Assembly: GCF_003797125.1 (NCBI RefSeq)
Contig: NZ_RKKE01000001.1
Span: 248,001-312,000 of the forward strand
Source: Shewanella frigidimarina
GTDB taxonomy: Bacteria; Pseudomonadota; Gammaproteobacteria; Enterobacterales; Shewanellaceae
Direction of reading: 5' to 3'
DNA length: 64,000 nt
Part shown: positions 28,936-38,471 of the stretch, one piece after another
Numbering within the stretch: the first letter of the stretch is position 1
How the letters are laid out: the number at the start of each line of letters is the position of its first letter
Notes under the pieces: model-generated
Told to the model about the DNA's origin: nothing
Databases searched by the model: none
The model's input: only the letters and a program-made list of their open reading frames with translations
Translations under genes and position numbers: made by a program

Positions 28936-29612
28936 TTATTCAGTAGCTCCAATACCTGAGCAGCGGCAAGCTGTTCAGCTTTTCTTCTTGAACTTGCCAC
29001 ACCGGTGACAACTTTATCTAATTCACTAATTTTACATTCTACGGTGAAGGTTTGATCATGGGCTTCACCTTCTACTGCAACAACTTGGTAATCAGGCAAT
29101 GGCTTTTTAAAACCTTGCAGGTATTCTTGCAATATTGTCTTCGGATCTTTTTGATTAATACCCGGTTTAATCTCAGCTAAACGCTCTTGATACCATGATA
29201 ATAATAGCTTGCGGCACACTTCAATATCAGCATCAAGATAGACAGCACCAATAATAGCCTCTACAGCATCAGCTAAAATAGATTCGCGTCTAAAGCCACC
29301 ACTTTTGAGTTCACCAGGGCCTAAATACAAATAATCACCTAGCTTGAACTCTTTAGCGATGATTGTCAGCGTGTCACCTTTGACTAAAGTGGCGCGCATT
29401 CGGCTTAAATCACCTTCAGTCGCCTTTGGGAACTGATGATATAAGGCATCTGAAATGGCTATCGATAAAATCGAATCACCTAAAAACTCTAAACGCTCAT
29501 TATGTTTATTTGCTGCGCTACGATGTGTTAAGGCCTGAATAAGTAATTCAATATTATTGAACTCATAACCTAAAGTACGGCACAAACGCGGCAAATTTTT
29601 AATGGGTTCCAT
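28932..29612 (-). CDS. rnc: ribonuclease III
   Basis: A double-strand-specific RNase for rRNA and mRNA processing. 226 residues, with the catalytic signature [20 protein letters not shown], a second acidic site ([18 protein letters not shown]), and a C-terminal double-stranded RNA-binding domain ending [17 protein letters not shown]. The lepB TGA and this ATG share a base (TGATG), so I place the start at 29612 rather than at the TTG one codon earlier. It overlaps era by 4 bases. Confidence 0.98.
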   Translation of the reverse strand: MEPIKNLPRLCRTLGYEFNNIELLIQALTHRSAANKHNERLEFLGDSILSIAISDALYHQFPKATEGDLSRMRATLVKGDTLTIIAKEFKLGDYLYLGPGELKSGGFRRESILADAVEAIIGAVYLDADIEVCRKLLLSWYQERLAEIKPGINQKDPKTILQEYLQGFKKPLPDYQVVAVEGEAHDQTFTVECKISELDKVVTGVASSRRKAEQLAAAQVLELLNK

Positions 29613-30526
29613 CAATGTATTCCACCTACTCTATCAAAACGTACACCGGTCGGTACCCATGTTGGTAACACATCACTCGGCTTACGATCAAATTCAAAAC
29701 TAATCCAAATTGCAACGGCTTTACCGACAAGATTCTCTTCCGGTACAAAACCCCAAAAACGACTGTCTGTGCTGTTATCGCGATTATCACCCATGGCAAA
29801 GTACATACCTTTTGGCACGACAAACTCACCAGCAGGAAGACCTGCTTGAGGATAAAAATGCTGTCTAAAATCAGGGCGCGTTGGATTAATTAAAATATCG
29901 TGCTCAACATCGCCTAATTGCTCACTCAAACGAATTAATGGCACGTCATTTTGGCTAAACTCACCGCGATTAATCTCTACATGTTCAATAGTATGAGCAG
30001 CAGGACAGTCAGTTTCATTAGTACACGCTTCTTGGATCATCAGTTGTTTATTACGATAAAATATCTTGTCACCTGGTAAACCAACTACTCGCTTTATGTA
30101 GTCAATTTTTGGATTTTCAGGATATTTAAATACAAATACATCTCCGCGCTCAGGTTCACCGGTTTCAACCAGCTTGCTGCGCCATACAGGATCGCGTAAC
30201 CCGTAACTGAATTTTTCAACTAATATGAAATCACCAACCAAGAGTGTCGGCATCATCGAACCTGATGGGATTTGAAATGGTTCATAAATAAACGAGCGTA
30301 AAATCATCACAAAGGCGATAACCGGAAAAATCGAATGTGCAGTTTCAACTAACACAGGCTCACGAATGATTTTATCTATCGCATCTGCACTTAACTGGGC
30401 TGAGTTAGCTTGTGCTGCTAATAAGCTTTCGCGGCGTTTAGGCGCAAAAAATACCACATCAATTAACCAAATAAGACCACTGACTAAGGTTACGAGCACT
30501 AAAATGAGCGAAAAATAGGCTGCCAT
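29612..30526 (-). CDS. lepB: signal peptidase I
   Basis: Inner-membrane serine/lysine protease that removes signal peptides. Two N-terminal helices ([20 protein letters not shown], then [15 protein letters not shown]) precede the periplasmic domain, with the catalytic Ser in [15 protein letters not shown], the Lys in [13 protein letters not shown], and the box [17 protein letters not shown]. The frame opens 12 codons earlier, but E. coli LepB begins at the equivalent of [10 protein letters not shown] and CAGGAG precedes this ATG, so the start is 30526 (304 residues). Usually translated with lepA, but here a 265-bp repeat element and a hairpin intervene. Confidence 0.97.
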   Translation of the reverse strand: MAAYFSLILVLVTLVSGLIWLIDVVFFAPKRRESLLAAQANSAQLSADAIDKIIREPVLVETAHSIFPVIAFVMILRSFIYEPFQIPSGSMMPTLLVGDFILVEKFSYGLRDPVWRSKLVETGEPERGDVFVFKYPENPKIDYIKRVVGLPGDKIFYRNKQLMIQEACTNETDCPAAHTIEHVEINRGEFSQNDVPLIRLSEQLGDVEHDILINPTRPDFRQHFYPQAGLPAGEFVVPKGMYFAMGDNRDNSTDSRFWGFVPEENLVGKAVAIWISFEFDRKPSDVLPTWVPTGVRFDRVGGIH

Positions 30527-30663
30527 TACTGATTTATCTCCTGCTGGGTGTGTTGGATCCATATAGCTTGAGCAAAGGCTCAGAATAACTCAATCCAGTA
30601 TGGTGATTAACGAATAAACATTCACCCAGTTGAGTGTTACAAAATATATAGTAAAAGTAACGA

Positions 30664-30686
30664 TAACGCCGCAATACGCGGCGTTT
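30664..30686. other. hairpin next to the MITE between lepA and lepB
   Basis: AACGCCGC-AATA(C)-GCGGCGTT, a perfect 8-bp GC-rich stem directly left of the repeat element. No T run follows on the minus strand, so it may be an RNA-processing or pausing hairpin rather than a terminator. Confidence 0.45.
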
Positions 30687-30687
30687 A

Positions 30688-30950
30688 GTGTCTGTTGATC
30701 TTTCAAGGTTGTTTTTGCTGCGAATTGTTGGTCATTTATACAAGGCAGAGGCTTTGTAGTGTAGTTATTCTACATAAAAAGCCGATAACGCAGTAAAAAT
30801 GGCCAACAAACGCTGCCCGAAGGGTTCGGCTCAAAACGTTTTACTCTTTGTTGAGTGAATTTAGCTTAGATTACTAGGCAGCAATCCACTCGCCTCGATT
30901 AAAACGTTTTTATCTCGAACAAAATTTAACCAGCAAAGATCAACAGGCAC
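30688..30950. mobile_element. MITE-like element with terminal inverted repeats
   Basis: A non-coding element of 263 bp bounded by GTGTCTGTTGATCTTT at the left and AAAGATCAACAGGCAC at the right; the right end reversed matches the left end at 15 of 16 positions. TA dinucleotides flank both ends (30686-30687 and 30951-30952), the target-site duplication expected of IS630/Tc1-mariner-like transposons. It has no open frame of note. Decayed relatives are seen at 47399-47687 and 62309-62440. Confidence 0.8.
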
Positions 30951-30976
30951 TAGCACACTAAAACAATTAATGATAA

Positions 30977-32767
30977 TTAATCGTTAAGTTTCAATACCGC
31001 TAAGAATGCCTCTTGTGGCACTTCAACGTTACCGACTTGCTTCATGCGTTTTTTACCTTCTTTCTGCTTGTTAAGTAGTTTCTTCTTACGTGAAACGTCA
31101 CCACCATAACACTTAGCGGTTACATCTTTACGTAATGCTTTAATACTTGAACGAGCAATAATCTGACTACCAACAGCAGCCTGAATAGCAATATCAAACA
31201 TTTGGCGAGGGATCAGTTCTTTCATCTTTTCAACCAATGCCAAACCACGATGACGAATATTACTGCGGTGAATAATCATCGCTAATGCATCAACTCTGTC
31301 GCCATTGATTAGAATGTCCAATCGCACCATATCTGCAGGATCAAAACGGATAAAGTTATACTCTAATGATGCATAACCCCGACTCGTTGACTTAAGACGG
31401 TCAAAGAAATCCATTACCACTTCAGCCATCGGCAAATGATAAGTCACGGCCACTTGGTTACCGTGATAAACCATATTGGTTTGCGAGCCACGCTTTTCAA
31501 TACACAAGGTAATCACGTTACCTAAGTATTCTTTTGGCACTAATATATTGGCTTCAACAATCGGTTCACGAATTTCTTCGATATTATTTAGCGCTGGTAA
31601 GCCCGATGGGTTATCAACGTAAATCGTTTCACCATTGTTCATGATAACTTCGTACACCACTGTGGGTGCCGTCGTAATCAAATCCAAATTATATTCGCGC
31701 TCTAAACGCTCCTGAACAATCTCCATGTGGAGAAGGCCGAGATAACCAATACGGAAACCAAAACCTAACGCTGATGACGTTTCTGGTTCGAAGAACAGTG
31801 ATGCATCATTCAAACTTAATTTATTTAACGCATCACGGAAGCTTTCATATTCATCGGTAGAAATCGGGAATACACCAGCATAAACCTGAGGCTTAACACG
31901 TTTAAAACCTGGTAGCGGTTTGTCTGCGCCATGTTTTGCATGAGTTAAGGTATCGCCTACTGGCGCACCGTGAATTTCTTTAATACCAGAAATAACATAA
32001 CCCACTTCACCAGCACGAAGCTCTGTTTTATCTTTTTCTTTTGGTGTAAAAATACCAACGCGATCCGCGTTATAGTTCTGTCCAGTGGACATCACTTTAA
32101 ATTTTTCACCTTTTTTAAGAATACCATTCTTAATACGTACTAAAGACACAACACCAAGGTATGCATCAAACCACGAGTCAATAATCAACGCTTGTAAAGG
32201 CGCAGATTCATCACCCACTGGAGGAGGAATTTTCGCAATAATTTCCTCTAGTACTAAATCAACACCAACACCTGTCTTTGCTGAACAACGCACAGCATCC
32301 ATGGCATCAATGCCAACAATGTCTTCAATCTCTGCTGCAACACGGTCTGGTTCAGCCTGAGGTAGGTCGATTTTATTTAATACAGGAACTACGTCTAAAT
32401 TCATTTCTAGTGCGGTATAGCAGTTTGCTAATGTCTGAGCTTCTACGCCTTGACCAGCATCAACTACTAATAGTGCACCTTCACATGCAGCCAAAGAACG
32501 TGATACTTCATAAGAGAAGTCAACGTGGCCGGGTGTATCAATGAAGTTGAGTAGATAAGTGTTACCATCTTTGGCATGGTAATCTAAGGTGACACTTTGG
32601 GCTTTAATCGTAATGCCACGCTCACGTTCTAGATCCATTGAATCTAAAACCTGTGCAGCCATTTCACGGTCAGTTAAGCCGCCACATACCTGAATCAGGC
32701 GATCGGATAAAGTTGATTTACCATGGTCGATATGGGCAATAATCGAGAAGTTTCTAATGTGTTTCAT
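30977..32767 (-). CDS. lepA: elongation factor 4 (LepA)
   Basis: A translational GTPase that back-translocates or assists stalled ribosomes and initiation. It starts [20 protein letters not shown] with the P-loop AHIDHGKST, then [20 protein letters not shown] and NKIDLP, and carries the LepA-specific C-terminus ([20 protein letters not shown]). 596 residues matches the family. An open frame upstream adds 25 codons but not the family sequence, so the ATG at 32767 is taken. It is upstream of lepB, separated by a repeat element. Confidence 0.98.
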   Translation of the reverse strand: MKHIRNFSIIAHIDHGKSTLSDRLIQVCGGLTDREMAAQVLDSMDLERERGITIKAQSVTLDYHAKDGNTYLLNFIDTPGHVDFSYEVSRSLAACEGALLVVDAGQGVEAQTLANCYTALEMNLDVVPVLNKIDLPQAEPDRVAAEIEDIVGIDAMDAVRCSAKTGVGVDLVLEEIIAKIPPPVGDESAPLQALIIDSWFDAYLGVVSLVRIKNGILKKGEKFKVMSTGQNYNADRVGIFTPKEKDKTELRAGEVGYVISGIKEIHGAPVGDTLTHAKHGADKPLPGFKRVKPQVYAGVFPISTDEYESFRDALNKLSLNDASLFFEPETSSALGFGFRIGYLGLLHMEIVQERLEREYNLDLITTAPTVVYEVIMNNGETIYVDNPSGLPALNNIEEIREPIVEANILVPKEYLGNVITLCIEKRGSQTNMVYHGNQVAVTYHLPMAEVVMDFFDRLKSTSRGYASLEYNFIRFDPADMVRLDILINGDRVDALAMIIHRSNIRHRGLALVEKMKELIPRQMFDIAIQAAVGSQIIARSSIKALRKDVTAKCYGGDVSRKKKLLNKQKEGKKRMKQVGNVEVPQEAFLAVLKLND

Positions 32768-32992
32768 TATGCTGCAATGACTACTACTAAAATGATGAAA
32801 ATTAAGGTGGCAAATTGTACCTGATTGGGGGGGTAATACCAATCAGATTAAACAATAGTATCCATTTTGGGGCGATTATTGACCATTACAGGAGATTTTC
32901 GAGTGCATGAACACACATTTTTAGGTTTAAAGAGATGGTTCAACATGTTACACGGCATCATAATCCATCAGTATAAATGTGGAAAATACTCA

Positions 32993-33499
32993 CTAATGAC
33001 TCGCACTGATAATGCCCACTTCTTGGCCTAAATAGGCAATGATCACTGGTGTGGCGTGAGCCTCAAGTTCAGTGGCAAAGTGTTTACCAATAAACCAAGC
33101 AACCAATGCGCCTAATGCACCAAAAGCCATAGCAAAACCATTCGTACTTAATCCTATGCCAGCGGCCAGCATATGCCCTATCATTGCAGATAAAAATAAC
33201 CCTATTAACGGCAATAAATACACTAATGCCGCCGCTTTAATAATAACGCTTTCAGGTAAGCCGATTTTAAGCAAATCACCGCTATGGCAAGGTTTTTCAC
33301 TCGGTAATGAAAACCGTTGTGTATGAACCGAAAAAGCTTTAGCTATCGTCGACGTGCCACAATTCTCACTGCTGGCACAATGGTTACATGCACTTTTTAA
33401 TTCTACCTCAACGGTTACCCAGCCCTGTTGATAATCAACCACGCGGGCAATTTCTTCCATCATAGTGGATGTAGATGACTCGGACATGTGGCTTTTCAT
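32993..33499 (-). CDS. rseC: sigma-E regulator RseC
   Basis: An inner-membrane protein of the RseC family, a positive or redox-linked modulator in the sigma-E cluster. 168 residues: an N-terminal cysteine-rich domain (SACNHCASSENCGTSTIAK, four Cys) and two membrane helices (AAALVYLLPLIGLFLSAMIG, MAFGALGALVAWFIGKHF). Start could be ATG 33499 or the internal MMEEIARVV; the first has GAGCTGATTAA upstream. It follows rseB by about 160 bases, which hold a long hairpin. Confidence 0.93.
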   Translation of the reverse strand: MKSHMSESSTSTMMEEIARVVDYQQGWVTVEVELKSACNHCASSENCGTSTIAKAFSVHTQRFSLPSEKPCHSGDLLKIGLPESVIIKAAALVYLLPLIGLFLSAMIGHMLAAGIGLSTNGFAMAFGALGALVAWFIGKHFATELEAHATPVIIAYLGQEVGIISASH

Positions 33500-33601
33500 T
33501 TAATCAGCTCAAACCATAAATTAGAAGGCAATTTTAGCACAATGCAACTCATTGGCTAAGCAAGTTTACCGCTAAGCTATATCATTTCTAATTTGCCACT
33601 A

Positions 33602-33652
33602 GAAACACGAAAGCCGTGACACAAAATATTGTTGTCACGACTTTCGTGTTAA
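33602..33652. other. long near-perfect hairpin between rseB and rseC
   Basis: AACACGAAAGCCGTGACA and its partner TGTCACGACTTTCGTGTT form a stem of about 20 bp with one or two mismatches and a loop of about 7. It is within the presumed rpoE-rseABC transcript. There is no T run on the minus strand. It could be a transcript-processing or attenuation element setting rseC and downstream levels apart from rpoE-rseAB. Confidence 0.55.
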
Positions 33653-33662
33653 TGAACACTGT

Positions 33663-34610
33663 TTATTTTAACACTAAACTATTGGCTATCTTGTCTAATG
33701 TTTCAGAAGGAACCTTACCAATAGCAACAACTTCAAGCGTACCTACCTTAACGACTACCATGGATAAACCATTACGAATAAGCAGTTCATTGGGCATTGG
33801 ATTTTCTCCAGCTCGCGCGACATAAACAGAAATATTGGCTAATCCATCCGTTAACGCCACATATTCAACGGGCTCGTGAATACCGATTAAACGGTGATGA
33901 TCGCGAACAACCACATCAAATCCTTCTGGTAACCAAGTAAATTGCCAGTTTTTACCATCGGTGCGTTCCGCTTGGTTCATCACTGCAGGCCATTCTTGCT
34001 TTGCAGCTTCAATTAAAATGTTCGCAGGTTCGGTTAATTCAATCAGCTCAATTACCATGGTTTGTTCAAGTAATTGTTTTTCTTTATTGAGGGAGTCAAA
34101 ACGTAATGGCAAATAAGTGTCCATATCAATCCACACTTGAGCGTCATAACGATTGTCATCATTGGCGAGTAAACGGATCATTTGACCTGGACGTCCAGCA
34201 ATACGCCCTCGACCACCAATAACAAACTGATAGCCTTTTTCGAGCTGACTTAAATCTCCCGCTAAAGCTGCTGGCCAAATTCCCTGAATACGAGGAGCGA
34301 TAACACTGTAAGCCGGTTGGTCATGTTCTATGAACGTAACTGTATTACCCACTCGCACTGCATTTTTAGGAGGGCCATTAAGGTATTCAAGTAATGCGAC
34401 TTCTTTATTATCGACAATGCCATGAATGTAAACAAGCGGACGGATATGGTCGGCTTGTAGCTGAATAATAGAGGTTTTGTATTGCTTATCGTGCATTGCT
34501 TGGCTCATATTCTTAAGCCAAGCTTTAGCAGATAAATCATCTTCAGCGTGTGTTGGAAAGGTTAACACTAACAGTGCTAGCAGGATAAGGCGCAAGCTAA
34601 CTCCTAACAT
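33663..34610 (-). CDS. rseB: sigma-E regulatory protein RseB
   Basis: A periplasmic protein that binds the RseA periplasmic domain and protects it from DegS, and senses lipoproteins or LPS. 315 residues, beginning with a signal peptide (RLILLALLVLTFPTHA|EDD). The MucB/RseB fold is recognised by AWLKNMSQAMHDKQYKTSII, YIHGIVDNKEVALLEYLNGP and the C-terminal half (WLPEGFDVVVRDHHRLIG, VEYVALTDGLANISVYV). It follows rseA by 25 bases. Confidence 0.95.
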   Translation of the reverse strand: MLGVSLRLILLALLVLTFPTHAEDDLSAKAWLKNMSQAMHDKQYKTSIIQLQADHIRPLVYIHGIVDNKEVALLEYLNGPPKNAVRVGNTVTFIEHDQPAYSVIAPRIQGIWPAALAGDLSQLEKGYQFVIGGRGRIAGRPGQMIRLLANDDNRYDAQVWIDMDTYLPLRFDSLNKEKQLLEQTMVIELIELTEPANILIEAAKQEWPAVMNQAERTDGKNWQFTWLPEGFDVVVRDHHRLIGIHEPVEYVALTDGLANISVYVARAGENPMPNELLIRNGLSMVVVKVGTLEVVAIGKVPSETLDKIANSLVLK

Positions 34611-34635
34611 GGTAAGACAAGATTCTGCCGACGGA

Positions 34636-35253
34636 TTATGGGTTTACCGCTGCATCTTGCACGCTATTATCATCAACAGCAACACCTGGGTTTAAGCGTT
34701 GTTGTAACATGTGATCTTGGATATAAGCATTAATACGGCGACGCTGTTCTATAACTTGCTCATTAGAATAGCTTTGTTGGTTTTGTACTGCACCAGTCTG
34801 ATAGCTTACCGGAGACACACTGCCCACTAATGGACGAGTCATTAATACCGGTAACGGTGACTCAGCATCATTGGTTTGATTGTAGTTTTGTACCCCAACA
34901 ATAGCCACCATAGCAACTGTTGCTGCAATAGCATATTGGCCAAACTGTTTGAAAAATGGCACCACGTTTGAACCCACTGCAACTTGCTGTGGGGTGCTAA
35001 CTTTCTCAGCTAATTCACTTTGTTTGGCTTGAGGCATAATAATTGTCGGTTCAAGCTCAATTGCTGCAGTGATGCTAGCGAAAAGGTCTAAGTCAATGGC
35101 TGCCGGCAGCTCGCCGCGCATTGCATCGCCTATCATGTGATAGCGTTGCCACTCATCATGTGAATCAACGTCGGCAGAAAGCTGCGCCAATGTTTTATCA
35201 TCGGCTTCACCATCAACTGCTGCAGATACCCACTCTTGACTTGATTTAAGCAT
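34636..35253 (-). CDS. rseA: anti-sigma-E factor RseA
   Basis: A single-pass inner-membrane anti-sigma factor. The N-terminal sigma-binding domain includes EWVSAAVDGEADDKTLAQLS and WQRYHMIGDAMRGELPAAID (typical WxxYHLIGDxLRG pattern). One membrane helix (YAIAATVAMVAIVGVQ, near residues 111-127) is followed by a periplasmic tail of about 75 residues, the target of DegS/RseP. 205 residues. It lies 26 bases after rpoE. Confidence 0.96.
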   Translation of the reverse strand: MLKSSQEWVSAAVDGEADDKTLAQLSADVDSHDEWQRYHMIGDAMRGELPAAIDLDLFASITAAIELEPTIIMPQAKQSELAEKVSTPQQVAVGSNVVPFFKQFGQYAIAATVAMVAIVGVQNYNQTNDAESPLPVLMTRPLVGSVSPVSYQTGAVQNQQSYSNEQVIEQRRRINAYIQDHMLQQRLNPGVAVDDNSVQDAAVNP

Positions 35254-35279
35254 TATTCACCTATCTAAGGTTAAGACTG

Positions 35280-35858
35280 TTACTTTTCCAGCAAAGGCTG
35301 GAGCTGTTTGTCGATTGCTTCTCGAGCACGAAAGATACGCGATCTTACTGTGCCAACAGGGCAATCCATTATATTAGCAATATCTTCATAACTCATACCT
35401 TCTAGCTCTCTGAGTGATATTGCCATTTTTAATTCTTCAGGCAGAGTATCGAGCGTATCGAAGATCACTTTACTCATTTGATCTTTCATTAATAACCGCT
35501 CTGGTGATGCAAACTCTTTTAACGCATCACTGCCTTCATAATATTCTGCATCTTCTATATCGACATCGTTTGCAGGTGCTCTGCGCCCTTGCGATGTAAG
35601 ATGGTTTTTTGCGGTGTTTACCGCAATACGATACAACCAAGTATAAAATGCACTTTCACCACGAAAATTTGCTAATGCTCTATACGCTTTAATAAAGGCT
35701 TCTTGTGTCACATCCGCAACATCCGCTTGATTGCGAACATATCTGGAAATCAAACTCATCACTTTATTTTGATACTTCAGCACTAACAGGTTAAATGCAT
35801 TTTTATCGCCTTGCTGTACTCGTTCAACTAATTGTTGATCACTATATTGTCCACTCAT
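35280..35858 (-). CDS. rpoE: RNA polymerase sigma-E factor
   Basis: ECF sigma factor for envelope stress. 192 residues, with region 2 (NLLVLKYQNKVMSLISRYVR, DVTQEAFIKAYRALANFRG, FYTWLYRIAVNTAKNHL) and region 4 (LDTLPEELKMAISLRELEGM, YEDIANIMDCPVGTVRSRIF). First of rpoE-rseABC, followed by lepA to acpS. A sigma-E-type promoter lies just upstream, so it should activate itself. nadB diverges from it, as in E. coli. Confidence 0.98.
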   Translation of the reverse strand: MSGQYSDQQLVERVQQGDKNAFNLLVLKYQNKVMSLISRYVRNQADVADVTQEAFIKAYRALANFRGESAFYTWLYRIAVNTAKNHLTSQGRRAPANDVDIEDAEYYEGSDALKEFASPERLLMKDQMSKVIFDTLDTLPEELKMAISLRELEGMSYEDIANIMDCPVGTVRSRIFRAREAIDKQLQPLLEK

Positions 35859-35922
35859 CCGAGCCGACTACTCCTAAATCTGTAATGCTGATTTCTCAGT
35901 CGCTCGAATCCTGTTCATATAA

Positions 35923-35950
35923 GTAGACCTACTGATATGAAGAAAGTTCG
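35923..35950 (-). promoter_or_regulatory. sigma-E-type promoter of rpoE
   Basis: On the minus strand CGAACTT (35950-35944) and TCTAC (35927-35923) are separated by 16 bases. This matches the sigma-E consensus GGAACTT-N16-TCTGA/TCTAA closely. It lies about 65 bases before the rpoE ATG, supporting autoregulation. Confidence 0.75.
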
Positions 35951-36092
35951 ATATTGAATTAAAAAAAATTAATTTATTTTACATATAAACAAAATATCTA
36001 AGCAAAATCACAATAAAATACGCTGTAAAAGTACCCTGTCTCGGTTATTTGATTTACTATGATCAAACCACAAAGCCACACCATGATACCTG

Positions 36093-37709
36093 ATGAAACA
36101 AGCAGTTGAACACCAATCTGACATTTTGGTCATCGGCAGCGGTGCTGCAGGACTAACTTTAGCACTACATCTTGCTGAAAAATCAAAAGTAATTCTTCTT
36201 TCTAAAGGCCCATTATCAGAAGGGTCAACATTATATGCTCAAGGTGGAATCGCCTCTGTTTTTGATGAAGGCGACACAATTGAGTCCCACGTCAACGATA
36301 CCTTAATCGCTGGCGCCGGATTATGCGATAAATCAGTTGTGACATACACCGCAGAAAATGCAAAAAGCGCAATGCAATGGTTAATTAATTGTGGTGTGGC
36401 ATTTGATAAAGAAGAAACCTTAGCTGGAGTCGATAATAGTACAGCCCCCTATCACTTAACTCGTGAAGGTGGGCATAGCCATCGTCGTATTCTGCATTCT
36501 GCCGATGCAACTGGTAAAGCGGTGCAAACCACTTTGCAAGAACGTGCAATCGCTCACCCAAACATACAAGTACTTGAACGTTACAATGCGATTGATTTAA
36601 TCACCACTCGTAAATTGCATCGACCGGGTAACCGTGTACTTGGTGCTTATGTGTGGAATCGCGATGAGGAACATGTAGAAACCGTAAGAGCCAAGTTTGT
36701 TGCACTAGCAACAGGTGGTAGCTCAAAAGTTTACCAATACACCTCTAATCCTGATATAGCCAGTGGCGATGGTATTGCAATGGCATGGCGTGCAGGTTGT
36801 CGTATTGCCAATATGGAATTTAATCAATTCCATCCAACGTGTTTATTTCACCCTAATGCCAGAAACTTCCTATTAACTGAAGCATTACGCGGTGAAGGTG
36901 CTTATTTACGTCGTCCAGATGGCAGCCGTTTTATGCCCGACTTCGACGAAAGAGCAGAACTCGCTCCTCGCGATATTGTTGCTCGCGCCATTGATTATGA
37001 AATGAAACGTTTGGGTGCCGATTGTGTCTATTTAGACATCAGCCATAAACCTGCTGATTTTATCATTAAACACTTTCCAACCATTTATCAGCGTTGTCTT
37101 GAGTTGGGCATTGATATCACCAAAGACCCTATTCCAGCGGTTCCAGCAGCGCACTACACATGTGGTGGTGTGATGACGGACCTTCATGGTCAAACCGATA
37201 TTAATGGCTTATATGCTATTGGTGAAGTGGCTTACACAGGCTTACATGGCGCTAATAGACTCGCGAGCAATTCACTACTCGAGTGTTTAGTATTTGCCCG
37301 TGCAGCTTCACAAGATATCGAAGGTCTGTTGCATAAAATTCCGATGCCTTGCCCGATACCAGTATGGGATGAGAGTAAAGTCACTAACTCTGATGAAGAA
37401 GTCGTCATCGCCCATAATTGGCACGAACTACGACTCTTTATGTGGGATTATGTGGGCATTGTCAGAACAGATAAACGATTAGAGCGAGCACTTCGAAGAT
37501 GCTTAATGCTTCAACAAGAGATTGAAGAATATTATTCAAACTTCCGTGTCAGCAATAATTTATTGGAGCTACGTAACTTGGTACAAGTTGCAGAATTGAT
37601 TATTCGGTGTGCAATGGAACGTAAAGAAAGTCGAGGGCTTCATTATAATATTGATTATCCTGAACAAATTGACAATCCTAAACCAACCATTTTACAACCC
37701 AACCGTTAA
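36093..37709 (+). CDS. nadB: L-aspartate oxidase
   Basis: An FAD enzyme oxidising L-aspartate to iminoaspartate, the first step of NAD synthesis, usable with O2 or fumarate. The FAD motif [19 protein letters not shown] is near the N-terminus, and the conserved [31 protein letters not shown] and [17 protein letters not shown] follow. 538 residues is normal. It diverges from rpoE. The fumarate reductase/SdhA-like fold is notable because the flavinylation factor gene sdhE is the next cluster, though NadB binds FAD non-covalently in known cases. Confidence 0.98.
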   Translation: MKQAVEHQSDILVIGSGAAGLTLALHLAEKSKVILLSKGPLSEGSTLYAQGGIASVFDEGDTIESHVNDTLIAGAGLCDKSVVTYTAENAKSAMQWLINCGVAFDKEETLAGVDNSTAPYHLTREGGHSHRRILHSADATGKAVQTTLQERAIAHPNIQVLERYNAIDLITTRKLHRPGNRVLGAYVWNRDEEHVETVRAKFVALATGGSSKVYQYTSNPDIASGDGIAMAWRAGCRIANMEFNQFHPTCLFHPNARNFLLTEALRGEGAYLRRPDGSRFMPDFDERAELAPRDIVARAIDYEMKRLGADCVYLDISHKPADFIIKHFPTIYQRCLELGIDITKDPIPAVPAAHYTCGGVMTDLHGQTDINGLYAIGEVAYTGLHGANRLASNSLLECLVFARAASQDIEGLLHKIPMPCPIPVWDESKVTNSDEEVVIAHNWHELRLFMWDYVGIVRTDKRLERALRRCLMLQQEIEEYYSNFRVSNNLLELRNLVQVAELIIRCAMERKESRGLHYNIDYPEQIDNPKPTILQPNR

Positions 37710-37739
37710 CCCCTACTAATGTGACTCAGCTTCATACCA

Positions 37740-38213
37740 TCAATTGCTTAATAACAGACGACACAGATTTCGATATGCTGTGTCGTCTAACATATCACTC
37801 CACACCAACAATACCCTGTTCTCACCCGTTTGAAGATGTTGTAAAAAAATAACGCACAGTAATGGACTAATAAACGCTCTTTTAGTGAGTATTATTTTAT
37901 TGAGACTTCCATTTTCACCTTGCAATAGCGTACCGGTTCCCTTGTCACCCAAAGTAAGCAAACAACGCCAATTCGATAAACTGCGCCAGCTGTAAACAAA
38001 AATGAAGATAATGCTAAGGAATAATGACATTTGCGTGATGCGGTATATCAAGGAAGGAAAATGAGGCCAAGCCAAAAAACTCGTTAATACAACAGCAAAT
38101 GCTACCATTAGGGCAGCACGCTGCAAAAATGAAGCACTCAATGCAAATTGTTGCATATGAGTACTATTGTTGACCAATAAATCAACAGAAAGGTTAAGGT
38201 GCGGCTCTGCCAC
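37740..38213 (-). CDS. ygfX: YgfX-like membrane protein
   Basis: A 157-residue protein with two adjacent membrane helices (RAALMVAFAVVLTSFLAWPH, YRITQMSLFLSIIFIFVYSW) and a cytosolic C-terminal domain ending WSDMLDDTAYRNLCRLLLSN, like the E. coli YgfX end (DSMDEAEWRDLRRILLQ). E. coli YgfX has been described both as a toxin acting on cytoskeletal proteins and simply as the partner of sdhE. It starts with GTG at 38213 within the end of sdhE (20-base overlap), so the two are translationally coupled. The overlap and order support the call despite low sequence conservation. Confidence 0.85.
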   Translation of the reverse strand: MAEPHLNLSVDLLVNNSTHMQQFALSASFLQRAALMVAFAVVLTSFLAWPHFPSLIYRITQMSLFLSIIFIFVYSWRSLSNWRCLLTLGDKGTGTLLQGENGSLNKIILTKRAFISPLLCVIFLQHLQTGENRVLLVWSDMLDDTAYRNLCRLLLSN

Positions 38214-38445
38214 GGACTTTGACTATCATATTGGCGAACAATGGATCTGGGCATTGTTCATGGCCCATGAACCAAGCAAATAACTCCGGATCTTCACACT
38301 CCAATAACCGAATAAAAGTGTTTTTATCATTATCAGTCATGGCTTCGTATTGGGTTTCGACAAAGGGTTGAAACAACACATCTAATTCTAACATTCCACG
38401 ACGGCATGCCCAGCGTACACGAGCTATATTCATTAATTCCAACAC
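38194..38445 (-). CDS. sdhE: FAD assembly factor SdhE
   Basis: A small protein needed for covalent attachment of FAD to succinate dehydrogenase and fumarate reductase. 83 residues, with the hallmark WACRRGMLELDVLF (RGxxE) and FIRLLECEDPELFAWFMGHE. The start is TTG at 38445: AGGAG is 7 bases upstream, and the protein then aligns with E. coli SdhE (MDINNKARIHWACRRGM). ygfX overlaps its 3' end; nhaR lies 26 bases upstream on the same strand. Confidence 0.95.
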   Translation of the reverse strand: MLELMNIARVRWACRRGMLELDVLFQPFVETQYEAMTDNDKNTFIRLLECEDPELFAWFMGHEQCPDPLFANMIVKVRGRAAP

Positions 38446-38471
38446 AAATCTCCTGATGTCTATATAACAAG

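Noticed and set aside
30601..30976. Possible small RNA gene between lepB and lepA
   Set aside because: The structure is explained by the inverted ends of the MITE-like element and no promoter/terminator pair for an RNA was found.
37740..38445. Toxin-antitoxin pair (CptA/CptB naming of ygfX/sdhE)
   Set aside because: The gene pair is the conserved sdhE-ygfX unit; the flavinylation role of SdhE is better established than a toxin-antitoxin role.
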